Source: Candidatus Geothermarchaeota archaeon (lineage in GTDB: Archaea > Thermoproteota > Nitrososphaeria > Geothermarchaeales > JAUWBL01). Taken from it: 8,369 nucleotides of DNA. A model generated the notes under the pieces. It made no database searches, was not told the DNA's origin, and worked only from the letters and a program-made list of their open reading frames with translations. The DNA is taken from the NCBI GenBank assembly GCA_030601715.1, contig JAUWBL010000035.1, forward strand, positions 1 through 8,369, given 5' to 3'. Shown one piece after another: positions 5,440 to 8,369 of the stretch. The position numbers were made by a program, and so were the translations under genes. Each line of letters begins with the position of its first letter. Positions within the stretch are counted from its first letter, which is position 1.

Positions 5440-7089
5440 CTAGTACTCCATTCCTCCTGGGGGGCCACCCATCCCCTCAGGACCTCCCGGTGGCGCGCTC
5501 ATGGCCGAGGCTGCTACGACGTCGTCTATCCTCAGTATCATGGTTGCGGCTTCGGTCGCTGAGTTGATGATCTGTTCTTTGACCGACAAGGGTTCTATCA
5601 CGTCCTGTTTCAGCATGTCAGCGGTCTTGGCATTGAACACGTCGACGCCGAACCACTTCTTCCCATCTCTGTGATCCGACCTGAGCTCCACCTCTATGTC
5701 GACAACGTCGAGCCCGGCGTTCTCGGCCAGCGTCAGCGGTATCGTTTCCAAGGCATCGGCGAAGGCTATGGCGGCCAGTTGCTCTCGTCCCGAGAGCTCT
5801 GTTGCCCACTCTCGGACCCTGAAGGCGGCTTCCATCTCGGGGGCTCCTCCTCCGGCGACGATGGCGGGTTTGAGGACGACGTCTTTGACGACGCTGAGGG
5901 CGTCGTGGATGGATCTCTCGGCTTCGTCGACGACGCGTTCGCTGCCTCCGCGGATGAGGACGGTGACGCTCTTGGGGTTCCTGCACCCCTCGATGAACAC
6001 CCACTTGTCGTCCTCGATCTTCCGCTCCTCCACCAGCGCGGCGAAGCCCAAGTCCTTTTCGGAGAGGTCCTCGAGGTTGGTTACCACCCTGCCTCCGGTC
6101 GCCCTCTCCAACTTTTCCATGTCGGATTTCTTGGCTCGGCGGATGGCGAGGATTCCCTCTTTGGCCAAGAAGTGCTGGACGGCGTCGTCTATGCCTTTCT
6201 GGCTTATGAGGACGTTGGCTCCGGACGCTTTGATCTTGTCCACCATCTCTTTCATCATGGCCTTCTCCTCGTCCATGAAGAGCTTCATCTGTTCAGGGGA
6301 GGAGATGTTGATCCTGGCGTCGAACTCTGTTTTCTGGACTTCTAGGGCCCTGTTCACGAGGGCGATCTTTGCGTTCTTGATTCTCTTGGGCATCCCTGTG
6401 TGGACGACCTCCTTGTCTAGAACGATTCCCTTGACGATGTTGGTGTCCGAGATGCTTCCTCCGGGTTTCTTCTCAATCTTTATGTCATCGAGGTCAACCG
6501 TCGGAGTCTTGTCCCTGGTTTCTTTCACAGCTAGAACCGCCTCTACTGCTAGGTCGGCTAGGGCGCCTCTGTCGCCTGCCACCAGCTTTGATCCCATGGC
6601 TGTGGCTGCCACCTTCTTGAGGGGTTCAGTGTCCTCAGGTTTCACGTCGATCTTGATGCTGTCCAAGACTTCCAAGGCTTTCGCTGCTCCTTGCTTGTAG
6701 CCGTCGATGATCACGGTGGGGTGGATGCCCTTCCGTATGAGGTCTTCGGCTAGCTCGAGGAGCTTGCCAGCGAGAACGACGACGGAGGTCGTCCCGTCTC
6801 CCACTTCCGTGTCGACGGTCTTGGCTATCTCCACCATCATCTTGCCGGCCGGATGTTCGATGTCCATCTCCTTGAGCATGGTGGCGCCGTCGTTGGTGAT
6901 GGTGACGTCGCCGAAGCTGTCGACGAGCATCTTGTCCATCCCCCGAGGTCCCAGAGAGGTCCTCACGATCTCCGCTACGAGCTTCGCCACTTGGATGTTC
7001 CGAGTCTGGGCCTCGCGGCCCCGCGTTCTCTCTGATCCTTCCTTCAGAACGATTATCGGTTGTCCCGTTGTTGTTACTGGTCTACTCAT
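5440..7089 (-). CDS. Thermosome subunit (group II chaperonin)
   Basis: This 549-residue chaperonin subunit assembles into a double-ring ATP-driven folding chamber in the cytoplasm. Length and motifs are full: SLGPRGMDKMLVD (45-57), TNDGATML (65-72), GDGTTS (97-102) for nucleotide binding, IHDAL with the probable catalytic D396, VAGGGAPE (411-418), and RIDDVVAA (520-527). The apical lid region lies around residues 235-300. The C-terminus is Gly/Pro/Met-rich (GGPEGMGGPPGGMEY), as usual for tails that fill the ring centre. The ATG at 7089 is followed by the normal N-terminus, QPIIVLKEG. The leader contains GTGAT, part of the archaeal Shine-Dalgarno consensus, 8-12 bases before ATG. A TATA box at 7144-7151 serves it. 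One subunit is present here, and others may lie elsewhere. Paralogue (alpha or beta) cannot be assigned from this window. Heat regulation is likely for the family but not shown. Confidence 0.98.
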   Translation of the reverse strand: MSRPVTTTGQPIIVLKEGSERTRGREAQTRNIQVAKLVAEIVRTSLGPRGMDKMLVDSFGDVTITNDGATMLKEMDIEHPAGKMMVEIAKTVDTEVGDGTTSVVVLAGKLLELAEDLIRKGIHPTVIIDGYKQGAAKALEVLDSIKIDVKPEDTEPLKKVAATAMGSKLVAGDRGALADLAVEAVLAVKETRDKTPTVDLDDIKIEKKPGGSISDTNIVKGIVLDKEVVHTGMPKRIKNAKIALVNRALEVQKTEFDARINISSPEQMKLFMDEEKAMMKEMVDKIKASGANVLISQKGIDDAVQHFLAKEGILAIRRAKKSDMEKLERATGGRVVTNLEDLSEKDLGFAALVEERKIEDDKWVFIEGCRNPKSVTVLIRGGSERVVDEAERSIHDALSVVKDVVLKPAIVAGGGAPEMEAAFRVREWATELSGREQLAAIAFADALETIPLTLAENAGLDVVDIEVELRSDHRDGKKWFGVDVFNAKTADMLKQDVIEPLSVKEQIINSATEAATMILRIDDVVAASAMSAPPGGPEGMGGPPGGMEY

Positions 7090-7143
7090 TTCTCACATCA
7101 CTTCTCCGTTCACGTTGTTCTAGGTATCTCTACTTTGTCATCC

Positions 7144-7151
7144 TATAAAAT
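7144..7151. promoter_or_regulatory. Two-way TATA box between thermosome and ESCRT-III genes
   Basis: The sequence CCTATAAAATAG is the strongest TATA match in the window. On the minus strand it is centred about 59 bases before the thermosome ATG, giving a leader of about 32 bases. On the plus strand the same A/T core could support a start near 7175, leaving a leader of about 125 bases before the ESCRT-III gene. Use in the minus direction is better supported, because no other TATA box is seen for the thermosome. Plus-direction use is an inference. Confidence 0.6.
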
Positions 7152-7206
7152 AGTCTGAGCGGTCCAGGGAAGCAGGAGTTCCTATCTCCGAGAAATCCGC
7201 TGCGTC

Positions 7207-7258
7207 TTGCCGAAGGTTACACTCCGCTGATAAGCCTGTGAACCCTCCGGCTTGGCAA
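7207..7258 (+). ncRNA. Predicted structured leader before the ESCRT-III gene
   Basis: An extended imperfect stem can be drawn by eye. TTGCCGA (7207-7213) pairs with TTGGCAA (7252-7258), including one G-T pair. After an asymmetric internal loop, GGTTACA (7215-7221) pairs with TGTGAACC (7237-7244) with one bulged G. The apical loop is 15 bases. It would lie in the mRNA leader if transcription starts near 7175, about 40 bases before the ATG at 7299. No known riboswitch family or tRNA is recognised. It could be a cis-regulatory element or chance. Confidence 0.3.
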
Positions 7259-7298
7259 CGGTGTGTGAGTAGCTCCGATCAGACGATAGCGTGGTTTG

Positions 7299-7862
7299 AT
7301 GCCCAAGTTGAGGAGCAGGCCTGAGAACAGAGGAGGCTTCGAGAAGAGGCTACAGTCTGCGCAGAAGGCGCTGGATCTGCAGGGCAGCAGACTGGATGTC
7401 TCGCTGGTTCGTCTGCGAGAGAAGGAGAACAGGTACCAACGGGAGATCGCCCATACCCTAGCGAATCGACGACGAGACAAGGCGATCCTCTTTGCCAACG
7501 AGCTAGTCCAAGTGAGAAAAGCGATCCGGTCTATCCAACAGGCCAGGTCAGCCACCGAACAGATCGCCTTGCGCCTCGGCACCATTCGGGAAGTCGGGGA
7601 CTTGACGTCCGGCTTAAGCCTCGCTTCCAACGTTCTGGACACGGTGAAGACAGAACTGGGAGGAATAGCGTCCTTAGCGGACGCCGAGTTGAATGCCATG
7701 GCAGACCTCACGACATCCTTTATGCTGGAGGTCGGTCCGTCGGAGGAACTTGACCTCGACTTCTCGGCCACGAACGACGACGCTGAGAAGATCCTGAAGA
7801 TGGCGAAGAGAGATGCGGAGCGTAGCAGTCGAGAAGCCTCGTCAAGTTCCAGTCTTCCATAG
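7299..7862 (+). CDS. ESCRT-III/Snf7-family protein (CdvB-like)
   Basis: This 187-residue protein has the helical, basic-to-acidic layout of archaeal ESCRT-III proteins, which polymerise on membranes during cell division or remodelling. A basic N-terminus (MPKLRSRPENRGGFEKRL) precedes a long helical hairpin (about 14-80) with the signature-like KAILFANELVQVRKAIRSIQ. Further helices (EQIALRLGTIREVGDL; SNVLDTVKTELGGI) follow, then an acidic C-terminal region (SEELDLDFSATNDDAEKILKMAK) and a Ser-rich tail (ASSSSSLP). It lacks the C-terminal winged helix of Sulfolobus CdvB and any obvious proline-rich MIM2 motif for the Vps4/CdvC ATPase, so it looks like a short CdvB1/B2/B3-type paralogue. ATG 7299 is preferred over the adjacent TTG 7296. 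No cdvA or cdvC is visible in the window. The thermosome gene lies divergently upstream. Confidence 0.82.
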   Translation: MPKLRSRPENRGGFEKRLQSAQKALDLQGSRLDVSLVRLREKENRYQREIAHTLANRRRDKAILFANELVQVRKAIRSIQQARSATEQIALRLGTIREVGDLTSGLSLASNVLDTVKTELGGIASLADAELNAMADLTTSFMLEVGPSEELDLDFSATNDDAEKILKMAKRDAERSSREASSSSSLP

Positions 7863-8116
7863 TAGCCGCCTCAAGAGAGCGAGCTTGACATTTACTTGGC
7901 TGTTGTTCTTGGCCGTTGGCAGAATCATCGTCTTCGTCCTTAGCGGTACCTCTGGGTGTGCATACTAAAGAAGAAACCTGTGGTAAACGGAGCTGAATCA
8001 GAGGCTCCAAACTCCTTGGATTCCTCGTCCTACACTGTCATGAGTTCGGGTGGTGAAGAGAAGCTCCTAGCCTCCGAGAGGCGACAGACGCCGTGTAGGA
8101 GACGACGAAAGGACCG

Positions 8117-8136
8117 ATCCCTTTCTGCGAAGGGAT
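8117..8136 (+). repeat. Perfect 7-bp hairpin
   Basis: ATCCCTT and AAGGGAT form a perfect stem with the 6-base loop TCTGCG. A T-G closing pair could extend it to 8. There is no following T-run on the plus strand, so it does not read as an intrinsic terminator. It could be part of a structured RNA. Confidence 0.35.
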
Positions 8137-8154
8137 AAGGGCCACCAGAACATA

Positions 8155-8241
8155 ATGGATTATGTGGTTGTGACACTTCTCACAACGTCGCTGACGCTGG
8201 CTGCTCCCGCGCTGTCAAGTTGGCAGAACACAGGGGCCTGA
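8155..8241 (+). CDS. Possible 28-residue hydrophobic peptide
   Basis: An ATG opens a short frame reading MDYVVVTLLTTSLTLAAPAL and then SSWQNTGA before a TGA. The product looks like a single membrane segment or a signal peptide with no mature part. No TATA box or Shine-Dalgarno sequence is at the right distance. It could be a small membrane peptide, the remnant of a longer exported protein, or chance, which is the likeliest. Confidence 0.15.
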   Translation: MDYVVVTLLTTSLTLAAPALSSWQNTGA

Positions 8242-8294
8242 CTGGACCTCTGGACGAGGTTTCCGCCTAGGCGTTCAAATACCCTTCCGTCCAG

Positions 8295-8369
8295 GTGAGG
8301 GATGAGGTGACGAGGCGATTGTTTGAGGATTTTACACAGCCTGAGAAGATGAAGATCCTTGAAGAGGTT
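8295..8369 (+). CDS. 5' end of an unrecognised gene, cut by the window edge
   Basis: An open frame runs to the right edge and reads VRDEVTRRLFEDFTQPEKMK followed by ILEEV. Its charged, helical composition is typical of real coding sequence. An in-frame TAG at 8268-8270 limits the start to GTG 8295, GTG 8307 or TTG 8319. A weak TATA-like TTCAAATA at 8274-8281 is centred 29 bases before GTG 8307, which would suit leaderless transcription from that codon. At most 25 residues are visible, too few to assign a family. The ESCRT-III gene lies upstream, but a gap of over 400 bases argues against one operon. Confidence 0.45.
   Translation, partial: MRDEVTRRLFEDFTQPEKMKILEEV

Larger units (their letters stand above)
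7863..8294. other. Region without a supported gene, with hairpins
   Basis: No frame in these 432 bases has convincing coding character. A 60-residue plus-strand frame at 7956-8138 is Ser/Arg/Lys-rich and looks like noise. Two hairpins are present: GCCTC-CGA-GAGGC at 8070-8082 and the stronger one at 8117-8136. A short frame at 8155-8241 could encode a 28-residue hydrophobic peptide. The region may be a long 3' region, an unrecognised small RNA, or decayed sequence. Confidence 0.4.

Noticed and set aside
5696..6700. Long 334-residue open frame on the plus strand opposite the thermosome gene
   Set aside because: It is Ser/Ala/Thr/Leu-rich with no domain pattern, and lies wholly antisense to a fully conserved chaperonin gene. 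It arises from that gene's codon bias.
7956..8138. 60-residue plus-strand frame starting with GTG
   Set aside because: It is low-complexity Ser/Arg/Lys sequence with no promoter at a fitting distance, and contains two hairpin sequences. It is not credible as a protein.

Overview
The window reads as archaeal chromosome. It encodes a group II chaperonin (thermosome) subunit, a transcription factor B (TFB) and an ESCRT-III/Snf7-family (CdvB-like) protein. Several genes are preceded by archaeal TATA-type boxes with a TTAA core placed 25-35 bases from the start codon, which suggests leaderless or short-leader transcripts. TFB, thermosome and ESCRT-III together point to the TACK/Thermoproteota side of the Archaea (for example a Bathyarchaeia- or Nitrososphaeria-like lineage). 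That placement is inferred from gene content and cannot be settled from this window alone.

Layout. Bases 1-1465 (+): a complete NADP-type isocitrate dehydrogenase (icd) behind two similar TATA-like boxes. Bases 1602-2470 (+): a likely two-gene unit with a leaderless DJ-1/PfpI-family protein and a small four-cysteine protein. Bases 2514-2952 (+): an unrecognised 134-residue protein with its own promoter. Bases 3190-3424 (-): a small charged helical protein with its own promoter. Bases 3720-5417 (+): a divergent TFB, whose start codon sits in an unusual hairpin/mini-ORF arrangement, followed by a protein that resembles a degenerate PD-(D/E)XK nuclease fold. Bases 5440-7089 (-): the thermosome subunit, converging tail-to-tail with the previous gene over a 22-base gap. 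Bases 7144-7862: a shared intergenic region with a TATA box readable on both strands and a strong predicted RNA stem, then the ESCRT-III-like gene (+). Bases 7863-8294 hold no convincing gene but contain hairpins. The 5' end of another gene runs off the right edge.

The genes are housekeeping in type: the TCA cycle, stress and protein-damage response, basal transcription, protein folding, and membrane remodelling or cell division. No mobile element, CRISPR array, tRNA or rRNA was seen. The most interesting points are regulatory or sit in small or divergent proteins: the tfb start region, the structured leader before the ESCRT-III gene, a thermosome terminator candidate embedded in the opposing gene, the C-x-C zinc knuckle of the TFB, and the nuclease-like protein that has lost its usual active-site residues.
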